A DNA stretch of 21,957 bases from positions 1 through 21,957 of the forward strand of contig CAMWRO010000019.1 of the NCBI GenBank assembly GCA_947176615.1, read 5' to 3'. The notes beneath the pieces were generated by a model that had not been told where the DNA came from, made no database searches, and saw nothing but the letters and a program-made list of their open reading frames with translations. The translations under genes were made by a program, and so were the position numbers. This document shows positions 14,417-21,957 of the stretch, one piece after another. Origin of the DNA: an uncultured Porphyromonadaceae bacterium (GTDB lineage Bacteria; Bacteroidota; Bacteroidia; Bacteroidales; Muribaculaceae). How positions within the stretch are numbered: the stretch's first letter is position 1; each line of letters starts with the position of its first letter.

Positions 14417-15454
14417 TCAGTGATTATACTTATCAAATTCAGGCATAATTTCTATCAGGCGGGTAACAGCCTCGCTCAATGTGCCGTGAAACTCTCCACC
14501 GGCAGCATTAAGATGACCACCGCCGTTAAAATAAGCCTCACACATCAGATTGACAGGGAAGTCACCTTTGGACCGAGTTGAAATTTTCACATAATCGGGA
14601 CTGTCCTGACGCATGAATACCGAATAATTGACCTCGGGAATGCTCAGAGGGATGTTGACAAGACCCTCGGTATCACCCTTGGCATACTCAAACTCTTTCA
14701 GTTCCTCGGCGGAAAGTGTGAGAAGGGCGGCCTTGTGATCGGGAAACATCTTCATCTTGTATTGCGCATAACCGCAGATGCGCACCCGTGACTCGCTCCC
14801 GGTATTGAGCACCTGAGTATAGAGCCGGTCCTTGTCTACGCCCTTCTTAACCAAGTCAGACACAATCAGATAGAGGTCAGAATCATTGGAATTATAGCTA
14901 AAATTGCCGGTATCGGTCATCATTCCCGTAAAAATGCATTCGGCGGCACGACGGCGCACATAGCGGGTCAGTTTCAACTGCCACAACAGAATGTAGAGCA
15001 ACGCCGAGGTCGACGAAATCTCGGGCCGGGAAATAAGCACATCGGCCTCGATTACCGGCTCAAGATGATGGTCAATGACAATTTTCCGTGCCGACGATGC
15101 GTCAAGATAGGGCTGGAGCTTGTCAACCCGCTTGGTGTCATTGAAGTCCATGCAGAAAACCAAGTCGGCATCAGTCAACAGGTTACGGGCATAATCAGTC
15201 TGACGCGTGCCAATCACAATTTCTTTCACGCCGGGAAGAAACTGGAGAATCTTAGGCGGACAGTCGGGTGTCACAATCGTCGCCTTTTTACCCATTGCCA
15301 GCAGCGTGTGCCACAACCCGAGTGAAGAACCGATGGCATCCCCGTCGGGCGACACATGACATGTTATGACAATTTTATCCGACTCCTTTATCAAGTCGAG
15401 AACCTCAGTCGCCGCAGCGAAATCTATATTATGTACAAACCTTCCGTTCTGCAT
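14417..15454 (-). CDS. nrnA: DHH-family NrnA-type oligoribonuclease / pAp phosphatase
   Basis: A 345-residue DHH/DHHA1 phosphoesterase of the NrnA type, which degrades short RNA oligonucleotides and may dephosphorylate 3'-phosphoadenosine 5'-phosphate. Metal-binding motifs appear in order: HVSPDGDA (33-40), CMDFND (D103), VIDHH (126-130) and MTDTGNF (D181). The DHHA1 substrate-binding motif GGGHLNAAGG is near the C-terminus. Length is typical. It is the first gene of a four-gene operon with the DUF4827 lipoprotein, glmM and DUF4923 genes. A TATCTTTG -7 box lies 8 bases upstream. It is transcribed divergently from tgt. Confidence 0.92.
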   Translation of the reverse strand: MQNGRFVHNIDFAAATEVLDLIKESDKIVITCHVSPDGDAIGSSLGLWHTLLAMGKKATIVTPDCPPKILQFLPGVKEIVIGTRQTDYARNLLTDADLVFCMDFNDTKRVDKLQPYLDASSARKIVIDHHLEPVIEADVLISRPEISSTSALLYILLWQLKLTRYVRRRAAECIFTGMMTDTGNFSYNSNDSDLYLIVSDLVKKGVDKDRLYTQVLNTGSESRVRICGYAQYKMKMFPDHKAALLTLSAEELKEFEYAKGDTEGLVNIPLSIPEVNYSVFMRQDSPDYVKISTRSKGDFPVNLMCEAYFNGGGHLNAAGGEFHGTLSEAVTRLIEIMPEFDKYNH

Positions 15455-15462
15455 ATAGGGTG

Positions 15463-15470
15463 CAAAGATA
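15463..15470 (-). promoter_or_regulatory. -7 box of the nrnA operon
   Basis: TATCTTTG on the minus strand matches TAnnTTTG and ends 8 bases before the nrnA ATG. No exact TTTG sits 19-21 bases further upstream; only a weak TTGT-like match is present. The predicted leader is very short. Confidence 0.6.
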
Positions 15471-15515
15471 GCGATTATTTCTCAAAAACTGACAATGTAT
15501 TGCCAAAAACACCGC

Positions 15516-15547
15516 ATTGCACAGTTTTGGAAAAAATTGTAACTTTG
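15516..15547 (+). promoter_or_regulatory. Promoter for tgt
   Basis: TAACTTTG at 15540-15547 matches the -7 consensus. ATTG at 15516-15519, 20 bases upstream, matches the -33 TTTG at three of four bases. The tgt ATG lies 24 bases after the -7 box. The -7 boxes of this promoter and of nrnA lie about 70 bases apart and point away from each other. Confidence 0.65.
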
Positions 15548-15571
15548 CATTTCATTATTAGTTCAAGAATT

Positions 15572-16702
15572 ATGGATTTCCTACTCCAAGCAACCACCCC
15601 CGGCTCTGATGCCCGTGCCGGACTCATTACGACCGACCACGGGACAATCGAGACTCCCATCTTCATGCCCGTAGGCACCGTCGGGAGTGTCAAGGCCGTG
15701 CATCAGCGCGAGTTGCGTGACGATATAAAGGCCCAGATTATTTTGGGCAACACCTATCACCTCTATCTGCGGCCGGGACTCGACATCCTGCGTCAGGCCG
15801 GCGGATTGCACAAATTCAACGGATGGGAACGCCCCATTCTGACTGACAGCGGCGGCTTTCAGGTGTTCTCTCTCTCGGGTCAGAGAAAACTGACCGAGGA
15901 GGGCGCGCATTTCCGCTCCCACATCGACGGCTCGCGTCATCTGTTCACTCCCGAGGGGGTGGTTGACATCGAGCGTGTCATCGGGGCCGACATCATGATG
16001 GCCCTCGACGAATGCCCTCCCGGCACAGCCGACTATGATTATGCCAAGAAATCGCTCGGCCTCACCCACCGCTGGCTCGCCCGCGGCTGGAAACGCTACA
16101 AAGAGACCGAAGGTCTTTATGGCTACCGTCAGGCCTATTTCCCCATCGTGCAGGGTGTCACCTATCCCGACCTGAGACGAGAGTCGGCCAAGTTTATCGC
16201 TGACCTCGGTGCCGACGGGAATGCAATCGGCGGACTGGCGGTAGGGGAACCCACCGAGAAAATGTATGAGATGATCGAAGTGGTGAATGAGATTCTTCCC
16301 GCCGACAAGCCTCGCTACCTCATGGGGGTGGGAACGCCCGCCAATATCCTCGAAGCAATCGACCGCGGCGTTGACATGATGGACTGCGTGATGCCCACCC
16401 GCAACGGCCGCAACGGCATGCTATTTACCGCACACGGCATAATGAACATGCGCAACAAAAAATGGGCCGATGATTTCTCTCCTTTACAGGAAGACGGACC
16501 GAGCTATGTCGACACGGCTTACACCAAAGCCTACGTCCGCCACCTGTTCATAGCCAACGAATTACTCGCAATGCAGATAGCCTCGATCCACAACCTTGCT
16601 TTCTATCTGTGGCTCGTCGGAGAAGCGCGCCGCCACATTCTGGCCGGAGACTTCAAGTCGTGGAAAACCGAAATGGTCGAGCGGGTAACGCGCAGGCTGT
16701 AA
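15572..16702 (+). CDS. tgt: tRNA-guanine transglycosylase, zinc-cysteine-less type
   Basis: A 376-residue Tgt, which exchanges guanine 34 of GUN-anticodon tRNAs for preQ1 (or queuine). Key motifs are ETPIFMPVGTVGSVKAV near the start, LTDSGGFQVFSL with the base-binding Asp, MMALDECPPG, GGLAVGEP and MDCVMPTRNGRNGM with the nucleophile Asp. The Cys in DEC and the Val in LAVGE are the residues linked to bacterial preQ1 specificity. In the zinc region, classical CxCxxC ligands are replaced by Gly, Ser and Asp (EDGPSYVDTAYTKAY); only the His of SIHNLAFYL remains. The frame is open far upstream, but 15572 gives the family N-terminus and follows the promoter. Lipopolysaccharide permease gene lptF/G follows after 119 bases. 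Confidence 0.95.
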   Translation: MDFLLQATTPGSDARAGLITTDHGTIETPIFMPVGTVGSVKAVHQRELRDDIKAQIILGNTYHLYLRPGLDILRQAGGLHKFNGWERPILTDSGGFQVFSLSGQRKLTEEGAHFRSHIDGSRHLFTPEGVVDIERVIGADIMMALDECPPGTADYDYAKKSLGLTHRWLARGWKRYKETEGLYGYRQAYFPIVQGVTYPDLRRESAKFIADLGADGNAIGGLAVGEPTEKMYEMIEVVNEILPADKPRYLMGVGTPANILEAIDRGVDMMDCVMPTRNGRNGMLFTAHGIMNMRNKKWADDFSPLQEDGPSYVDTAYTKAYVRHLFIANELLAMQIASIHNLAFYLWLVGEARRHILAGDFKSWKTEMVERVTRRL

Positions 16703-16726
16703 GGCTGATAACAAATTACAGATAAT

Positions 16727-16803
16727 AAATAACAAATAACAAATAACAGAACAACAGTAATCAATTTCAAATTTCGATAGCAGATTTTTCATCTGTTATT
16801 TGT
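16727..16803. repeat. Tandem AAATAAC heptamers and 12-bp inverted repeat in the tgt-permease gap
   Basis: AAATAAC is repeated three times without spacing at 16727-16747, and related AT-rich units flank it. The segment 16739-16750 (ACAAATAACAGA) pairs perfectly with 16792-16803, enclosing 41 bases. A second short repeat of CATTTTT units follows at 16804-16818. The structure could end the tgt transcript or shape the leader of the permease mRNA. I see no standard promoter in this 119-base gap. Confidence 0.6.
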
Positions 16804-16821
16804 CATTTTTCATTTTTTGAA

Positions 16822-17901
16822 ATGAAACCATTCAAAATCCTTGACGGGTATATCATAAAGAAGTTTCTCGGGACCTACGTCTTTGCGATTGTCCTCATTC
16901 TGGCAATCACAATCATGTTTGATGTCAACGAGAAGCTTGACTCTTTCCTCAAAGCACCGCTGAAAGCGACAATTTTTGACTATTTTGTCAACTTCCTCCC
17001 CTATTTTGCCAACCAGTTCAGCCCGCTTTTCACATTCATTGCCGTCATCTTCTTCACCTCCAAGCTCGCTGACAATTCCGAAATTATCGCGATGCTCTCC
17101 ACCGGCATGAGCTACCGACGGTTCATGCGCCCCTACCTCATCAGCGCGGCCATTATCGCTCTGGCGACTTACATGCTGAGTGCCTATATCATCCCTCCCG
17201 CCAATGTCAAACGCATCGACTATACCAATACCTATGTCAAAAACAAGCGCGTAGACTACGGCACCAACATCCAGCTGCAAGTCGCCAAGGGACAAATCGC
17301 CTACATGAGCCGCTATGACAACACTCAGAAGACAGGCTACAAATTTTCTCTCGAAACCTTCAAGGACAAGAAACTCGTGTCGCGACTGACTGCCCAGACC
17401 ATCCGCTGGGACACTCTTTACAACTGGCAGGTACGCGACTACATGATACGCGACTTTGACGGCACTCGCGAGACAATACGCCGAGGAGCGCGCCTCGACA
17501 CCGTCATCCCCATCGAGCCGCGCGACTTCCTCATCTCCAAAAACGACCACGAGACAATGACATCGCCCGCCTTGCAGGAATATATCTCACGGCAGAAAGC
17601 GCGAGGCGTCGCCAATATCAAGTCATTTGAAATCGAAAACCACCGCCGATATGCCATGACAGCGGCGGCCTTCATCCTGACAATCATCGGTATGTCCCTG
17701 TCATCGCGCAAGGTCAAGGGTGGAATGGGTATAAATATCGGTATCGGCCTTGTGCTGAGTTTCAGCTACATCCTCTTTATGACGGTCACCTCGACATTTG
17801 CCGTATCAGGCTATACCTCCCCGATGATTGCGATGTGGATTCCCAACATCCTCTACACCATCATCGCCGTCATCCTTTATTACAAGGCCAGCCACCAGTA
17901 A
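16822..17901 (+). CDS. LptF/LptG family permease
   Basis: A 359-residue inner-membrane protein of the YjgP/YjgQ family. These permeases, with the ATPase LptB, extract lipopolysaccharide from the inner membrane and feed it to the periplasmic Lpt bridge. Three N-terminal helices (about 16-35, 55-80, 103-125) and three C-terminal helices (about 276-294, 303-328, 335-355) flank a periplasmic beta-jellyroll at about 130-270. N-terminal KILDGYIIKKFLGTY and LADNSEIIAMLSTGMSYRRF are family hallmarks. Length is normal. I cannot assign LptF versus LptG from sequence alone. It ends 3 bases from the convergent DMT gene. Confidence 0.93.
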   Translation: MKPFKILDGYIIKKFLGTYVFAIVLILAITIMFDVNEKLDSFLKAPLKATIFDYFVNFLPYFANQFSPLFTFIAVIFFTSKLADNSEIIAMLSTGMSYRRFMRPYLISAAIIALATYMLSAYIIPPANVKRIDYTNTYVKNKRVDYGTNIQLQVAKGQIAYMSRYDNTQKTGYKFSLETFKDKKLVSRLTAQTIRWDTLYNWQVRDYMIRDFDGTRETIRRGARLDTVIPIEPRDFLISKNDHETMTSPALQEYISRQKARGVANIKSFEIENHRRYAMTAAAFILTIIGMSLSSRKVKGGMGINIGIGLVLSFSYILFMTVTSTFAVSGYTSPMIAMWIPNILYTIIAVILYYKASHQ

Positions 17902-17904
17902 TAC

Positions 17905-18276
17905 CTATTTCATAAACACGAAATAGACGGCGAGAATGAGGCAGACGAAGGCGGCGAAATGGTTCCATTGAAGCGTTTCGCCGCGGAAAAACACGACCGT
18001 GAACACGGTGAAAACAACCAGTGTAATCGCCTCTTGAATGACTTTGAGCTGCATCAGCGAGAAAGCGCCGCCGTTTCCCTCGTAACCGATACGGTTGGCA
18101 GGGACCTGACATGAGTATTCAAGCAATGCTATGCCCCATGACACAAGAATTACCACATAAAGCGGCGTATTAGACGTGAAAACCTTCATCTGTTGCAGTT
18201 TAAGATGACCGTACCACGCAAAAGTCATAAAGATATTGGAGACGACAAGCAGTCCCACTGTCAGCCATGCATTCAT
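17905..18276 (-). CDS. DMT family (DUF486) small membrane protein
   Basis: A 123-residue protein with four predicted membrane helices (about 5-22, 39-57, 83-100, 105-121). It matches the DUF486 branch of the drug/metabolite transporter superfamily. Characteristic parts are SNIFMTFAWYGHLK, SWGIALLEYSCQVPANRIGY and the C-terminal FAAFVCLILAVYFVF. Four-helix members probably work as dimers; substrate is unknown. A -7 box, TAATTTTG, lies at 18299-18306 on the minus strand, 22 bases before the start. The gene stands alone and converges on the LptF/G gene with only 3 bases between stops. Confidence 0.9.
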   Translation of the reverse strand: MNAWLTVGLLVVSNIFMTFAWYGHLKLQQMKVFTSNTPLYVVILVSWGIALLEYSCQVPANRIGYEGNGGAFSLMQLKVIQEAITLVVFTVFTVVFFRGETLQWNHFAAFVCLILAVYFVFMK

Positions 18277-18298
18277 CGTGTTTAAATTTTTTCGCCCG

Positions 18299-18306
18299 CA
18301 AAATTA
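18299..18306 (-). promoter_or_regulatory. -7 box for the DMT gene
   Basis: TAATTTTG on the minus strand matches TAnnTTTG. No exact TTTG is present 19-21 bases upstream, so this is a half-match. The rest of 18307-18507 is AT-rich, with a 6-bp hairpin TTTGGC/GCCAAA at 18332-18352 and a doubled TTGATTTA at 18458-18473, and no gene. Confidence 0.5.
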
Positions 18307-18507
18307 CAATAAAAAATCGGAATCAGCGTACTTTGGCATAGTAGTGGCCAAAATAGTCGCTGAAAAATTTGATTGAACCGGAATCGTTGTTGTTTATTTT
18401 GGTCTAAGCTAATCGCCTCATTACCATCACATCGCCCTGCGGGCTCCGAAAAAATTGTTGATTTATTGATTTACTAGATATTTTGGAGTGAAAAGGTGAA
18501 TCTAAAT

Positions 18508-18539
18508 TTTGGCATTATCCCCTTTATATAATATCTTTG
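18508..18539 (+). promoter_or_regulatory. Promoter for the TonB-domain gene
   Basis: TTTG at 18508-18511 and TATCTTTG at 18532-18539 are exactly 20 bases apart, a full match to the Bacteroidota consensus. The ATG at 18567 follows 27 bases after the -7 box. Confidence 0.78.
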
Positions 18540-18566
18540 TAATCTAATCCTCTATATTCAAGCGAT

Positions 18567-19274
18567 ATGACACGCGGAAAAACGACTTGCCGGATTCTTA
18601 AAGAGATTCGCCGACAGATAGCCGAGGCTAATGACATCAAGTTTGTAACCTCGGAATGTCGCTATCAAGGCGACTGCGCGGGGACTTGCCCCAAATGCGA
18701 GGCGGAAGTGCGTTATCTCGAAATGCAGCTTTCGGCCCGACGCATCGCGGGAAAAGCGATTGCCTTTGCCGGAATCTCCGCAGCTGTTTTGGCGGGAGTA
18801 GGCACAACTATAGAGGCCGCAGCCATGCCGACGGATGCTCTGTCGGTCAGCTGCGACGATGAGAAACACACTTTGGAGAGAGAGGAAGTTGTCGTCGGAG
18901 GTATCGATGTTCAAGAGGAACTTATGCGTCAGGAAGGGGATGACTACATTTACAATGTCGTGGAACACAAGCCGCAATTTCCGGGCGGCGAAGTAGCTTT
19001 GCTAAAATATGTAGCCGACCACATGCAAATACCATCAGCCTGCTTAGAATGGTCTTCGGCAAGGGTAGTAGTACGATTTGTCGTGACTAAAACGGGCGAG
19101 GTCGGGCGCATCGAAGTTGTAAGGTCTGCAGGAGAGCCATTTGACTCGGAGGCTGTAAACGCTGTTAAAAAACTGCCTAAATTTGTTCCGGGAAAAATGG
19201 GCGACAAGCCGGTCAACACTTGGTACATTGTGCCCGTGCAGTTCAAAAATGCCGATTATCACGGTTCAAAATAG
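18567..19274 (+). CDS. TonB C-terminal domain protein with N-terminal Cys-cluster domain
   Basis: A 235-residue single-pass membrane protein. Residues 1-58 form a basic, presumably cytoplasmic segment with four cysteines in the order C31-x5-C37-x3-C41-x2-C44 (CRYQGDCAGTCPKC), like a zinc ribbon or Fe-S site. A hydrophobic segment at about 63-85 is the likely membrane anchor. An acidic linker leads to a TonB C-terminal domain at about 132-228, with PQFPGGEVALLKYV, VRFVVTKTGEVGRIEVVRS and KLPKFVPGKMGDKPVN. The linker is short and not proline-rich, unlike a classical TonB, so reach across the periplasm is doubtful. It has its own promoter. No ExbB/ExbD or TonB-dependent receptor is in the window. 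I recall similar Cys-cluster TonB proteins in other Bacteroidales, but no assigned role. Confidence 0.88.
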   Translation: MTRGKTTCRILKEIRRQIAEANDIKFVTSECRYQGDCAGTCPKCEAEVRYLEMQLSARRIAGKAIAFAGISAAVLAGVGTTIEAAAMPTDALSVSCDDEKHTLEREEVVVGGIDVQEELMRQEGDDYIYNVVEHKPQFPGGEVALLKYVADHMQIPSACLEWSSARVVVRFVVTKTGEVGRIEVVRSAGEPFDSEAVNAVKKLPKFVPGKMGDKPVNTWYIVPVQFKNADYHGSK

Positions 19275-19275
19275 G

Positions 19276-21957
19276 CTACTTTACCGGGACGATTTCGCCG
19301 GTGTCAAGATACCAAATGTAACCTCTGACGGGCGTGGATGGGTACATGTCGCGCAGAAGTGACATGTAGCGGCTGACCTGACGCGCGTAACGGGCCGGTC
19401 GCTCGATGCCGAATTTATAGTCAATGACATCGATTGTCCCCTCGGCAGTCCACACTACGCGGTCGGGGCGTTGCGAGTCGTCACTGCCGGTAATGACGGG
19501 GCGTTCCATCAGCAGGCGGGAAAATCCATTGAACCACGAGCTGACCTCGGGGTCATTGACACGGCGGGTAATAAGATCCAAGATTTCATCGGCCTCGCTG
19601 TCGGGAATCATTCCGGCACGGGTTGACTGACGCATGGCCCGGGCAATGTCGCGTGGAGTGCGGATGCGCGACATGAGGTCGTGAAGGATTATTCCGCGCT
19701 CGCGGGCAACGGTGATGTCACGAATCGAGTCAATGCGGGTGTCGGCCCACAGGTCGGCACGGTCGTTGGCATAATAGTCGGTCATCTCTATCGTCTCGGC
19801 CGGTTCCATAGCCGTGGGCATCTCTTTTTCCTCATGAGAGGGGCGGCACGGAGAGCCGAGAGTCAGCACATCCCCCTCGTCCATCTGCAACGGGATGAAG
19901 GGTGACAGGTGTCGGTCACGACCGCTGTCAATCCCTGCATTGTGTTCAAGGGTTACGCATGTGTCGGGGGTGGCTTTTTCGACAGCACTGAACAGGAAAC
20001 GGTTTATGGACGACTCGCCGACATCGTCGGTCAGCGTGACGACAAGCTCGTCGACGGCTCGGGTAAAAGCGACATAAAGCACGTTGAACTCGTCAAGTAG
20101 ATTTTCGCAGACATATTGTTCATACTGTTCTCTGACGGGGGTCGAAGCAAGGGCCGAAGAACATGACAGAGGAATAAGCGGCGGCACGATGGCCGGGTCT
20201 ATTCCGGGGAAAACGCCATCGGTATCGAACCATTTTATGTCACCCGATTCGAGGCTTAGTCCGGCAAACGGAATGTGGACACACTTATATTCAAGACCTT
20301 TAGCCTTGTGTATTGTCAGAATGGTTATTGCTTTCCCGTCAGGGGCACCCGCGACAGCCACTTTGCGCCCCGGGCCGTCCCACCATTTCAGGAATGCGCT
20401 GACATCAGCCGCCCCACGGTCGCTGAAATCAGCCACAAGGTCTTGAAAGGCAGTGATAAATATATTGTCGCGGGCAAGGTCGTCGGGGGAGATATACCGC
20501 GATATGATGCGCTCGACAATGGATGTCAGGTTCACACAGTCCATATCGGTCACCTCCATAACCAGTTCTTCGACCGACTCGGGAGAATGAATGGCTCCGT
20601 CAAGAGCCTCGGACGGAGTGGCACCCCGACTGAGCAGATATTCGTAACGATTGAGCAACCGGGCAATCTCGCGACGGGACTTGCGCGACGGCGTTGAGAC
20701 GAAATCGCTCGAAGAAATGTAGCGCAACACGCTGACTATAAGCCTGACAGAGCGGCAGCGCGAAACGAGCAGCGCGTTATCGGAGACAATGCGCATTTCC
20801 CTGAAAAGCGGGTCAGAGGCGCCGCGTTCAAGCAGATAGTCAATCACGTCGACACCATCCTTGCGACCGCGCACGAGAATGGCTATGTCGGCAGGCTGAT
20901 ACCCGGCCTGTAGCTCGCGGGCAATCTCGTTGCCCATAATCTCAAGCGCTGCCCGGCGCGGACTATACTCCTCGGTGCCGTCACTGTCAGCTTTTACTTT
21001 TTTACCTGAAATGCGTGACAGTTTCACATAACCGTGATGGTCAGAATGTTTCGGAGACACGAGCTGCGCCACTCCGGCATACTGCTTGGAAAAACCCATC
21101 TCCGAAGCCATCAGGGTGAACAGCGTGTTATTGAACCTCACGACCTCGGCCGAGCTGCGCCAGTTGGTATTGTCGGCAAGCAGCTCACCACGCACTTCGG
21201 CATGCCCGACGACATCGTTATGGACATTGCGGATGAGCGACGGGTCACTGCCGCGAAAACGGTAGATGCACTGTTTCAAGTCACCGATGACAAGATTGTC
21301 ATTGTCGGTCGCGAGGCTCTCGTTGAGCAGGGGGCGGAGGTTGTCCCACTGCATGCGCGAGGTGTCCTGAAACTCGTCAATCAGGAAATGGTTGAACCAC
21401 ACCCCCACGCGCTCATAGACAAACGGCGTGTCAGCATCGCCGATAATGCGTTTCAGTATCGAGTTGGTGTCACTGAGCAGAATGGTTTCGTGTTCCTTGC
21501 GATAATCATCAATCGAGGAGTATACGCGCGACAGAAGGCCGAGGGTATAAAGATTTTTGCGGACACAGTTGAAAAACTGATTTTCCTCCATAATGACTCT
21601 CATTGCCTCGACAGCCTCGATGATAAGGGAGTCTATAGCCTGAGTGCGGAGTGGCGATTCTTTCCCGGCGGCGTTATAGGCGTTTTCAACATCGAGCAGG
21701 ATATTCTCGCCGGTTTTTCCGTAGCCGCTCTTATAGTACCCACCCCCGGCAATCCATTTTTTCAACAGATTCACAAGAGTCGCCGCCACGAGCTTTTTCT
21801 TGTCAAGGCCGGCTGAAACTATTGCTGCCATCGCGTCATTGCAAGCGTTCAATGTCCGAGACTTGTTGGCCGCCGCGATGCGGTTCAGCTCGCGGGCAAA
21901 TTCCACAAGGCGGTCACTGTCGCCGAGATAGGCCATCATGGGCTCATAGTTGAGCAT
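19276..21957 (-). CDS. UvrD-family helicase with C-terminal nuclease (AddA/RexA-like), N-terminus cut off
   Basis: The visible 893 residues belong to a superfamily 1A helicase with a RecB-type nuclease, as in AddA/RexA, which processes double-strand breaks for recombination. Motif II is FLIDEFQDTS (191-200) and motif III IGDLKQCIYRFRGSDP (224-239). Motif V follows as ILTIHKAKGLEYK and motif VI as LYVAFTRAVDEL. The C-terminal PD-(D/E)XK nuclease shows ILHDLMSRI and GTIDVIDYK with a later RQVSRYM. The Walker A (GxGKT) segment is missing, so the gene continues past the right edge by perhaps 170-200 residues; the ATG at the edge is internal. The AddB-like partner may lie beyond it. The stop is 1 base from the convergent TonB gene stop. 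Confidence 0.92.
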   Translation of the reverse strand: MLNYEPMMAYLGDSDRLVEFARELNRIAAANKSRTLNACNDAMAAIVSAGLDKKKLVAATLVNLLKKWIAGGGYYKSGYGKTGENILLDVENAYNAAGKESPLRTQAIDSLIIEAVEAMRVIMEENQFFNCVRKNLYTLGLLSRVYSSIDDYRKEHETILLSDTNSILKRIIGDADTPFVYERVGVWFNHFLIDEFQDTSRMQWDNLRPLLNESLATDNDNLVIGDLKQCIYRFRGSDPSLIRNVHNDVVGHAEVRGELLADNTNWRSSAEVVRFNNTLFTLMASEMGFSKQYAGVAQLVSPKHSDHHGYVKLSRISGKKVKADSDGTEEYSPRRAALEIMGNEIARELQAGYQPADIAILVRGRKDGVDVIDYLLERGASDPLFREMRIVSDNALLVSRCRSVRLIVSVLRYISSSDFVSTPSRKSRREIARLLNRYEYLLSRGATPSEALDGAIHSPESVEELVMEVTDMDCVNLTSIVERIISRYISPDDLARDNIFITAFQDLVADFSDRGAADVSAFLKWWDGPGRKVAVAGAPDGKAITILTIHKAKGLEYKCVHIPFAGLSLESGDIKWFDTDGVFPGIDPAIVPPLIPLSCSSALASTPVREQYEQYVCENLLDEFNVLYVAFTRAVDELVVTLTDDVGESSINRFLFSAVEKATPDTCVTLEHNAGIDSGRDRHLSPFIPLQMDEGDVLTLGSPCRPSHEEKEMPTAMEPAETIEMTDYYANDRADLWADTRIDSIRDITVARERGIILHDLMSRIRTPRDIARAMRQSTRAGMIPDSEADEILDLITRRVNDPEVSSWFNGFSRLLMERPVITGSDDSQRPDRVVWTAEGTIDVIDYKFGIERPARYARQVSRYMSLLRDMYPSTPVRGYIWYLDTGEIVPVK

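Noticed and set aside
16810..17550. A 246-codon minus-strand frame
   Set aside because: Antisense to the LptF/G gene, no hydrophobic or domain pattern of its own.
21034..21816. A 260-codon plus-strand frame
   Set aside because: Antisense to the helicase gene, whose helicase motifs II and III are read in the opposite direction there. No known protein pattern.
1..21957. Search for CRISPR arrays, tRNA or rRNA genes, and toxin-antitoxin or phage defence loci
   Set aside because: No regularly spaced repeats, tRNA-like arms or recognisable defence proteins were seen. The DUF4143 ATPase alone is not evidence of a defence system.

Overview
The window looks like chromosomal DNA of a Bacteroidota bacterium, order Bacteroidales, possibly a gut Muribaculaceae-type organism (the family is a guess). 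The evidence is Bacteroidota-type promoters (TTTG, about 20 bases, TAnnTTTG), families largely restricted to the phylum (DUF4831, DUF4923, DUF4827, DUF5063), a Bacteroidota-style Tgt, and a secreted GH95 fucosidase. The first ~78 bases are not genomic. They match an Illumina Nextera P7 adapter with the N701 index, with a few errors, so the left edge is an assembly artefact that cuts into a DUF4143-type ATPase gene.

Layout: 79-1207 (+) 5'-truncated AAA_14/DUF4143 ATPase. 1319-3895 (+) operon yicC, gmk, nadD, DUF5063 gene, from a clear promoter at 1267-1298. 3922-4041 a run of four hairpins between converging units. 4071-11327 (-) six genes in transcription order: GT2 glycosyltransferase, phosphoribosyltransferase and HAD phosphatase (each pair joined by a 4-base ATGA overlap), then nnr with its own very close promoter, DUF4831, and GH95 fucosidase. 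11365-11619 a 255-bp MITE-like element with ~33-bp terminal inverted repeats and an internal long hairpin, directly upstream of the glycosyltransferase. 11671-15454 (-) operon nrnA, DUF4827 lipoprotein, glmM, DUF4923 protein, ending in an intrinsic terminator. 15572-17901 (+) tgt, divergent from nrnA, then an LptF/LptG-type permease. 17905-18276 (-) small DMT/DUF486 membrane protein. 18567-19274 (+) TonB-domain protein with an N-terminal cysteine cluster. 19276-21957 (-) AddA/RexA-like UvrD helicase-nuclease, cut by the right edge.

Most of the window is housekeeping: RNA turnover (YicC, NrnA), nucleotide and cofactor metabolism (Gmk, NadD, Nnr), envelope precursors and LPS export (GlmM, LptF/G), tRNA modification (Tgt) and recombination (AddA-like). 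The best candidate for something undescribed is the GT2-PRTase-HAD cassette. A PRPP-dependent transferase and a HAD phosphatase translationally coupled to a glycosyltransferase suggest addition of a phosphoribosyl group to a glycan or lipid acceptor followed by dephosphorylation, as described for ribofuranose in some O antigens. That function is inferred. Other points worth checking are the missing zinc cysteines in Tgt, the Cys-cluster TonB protein, the MITE-like element and the near-leaderless nnr mRNA.
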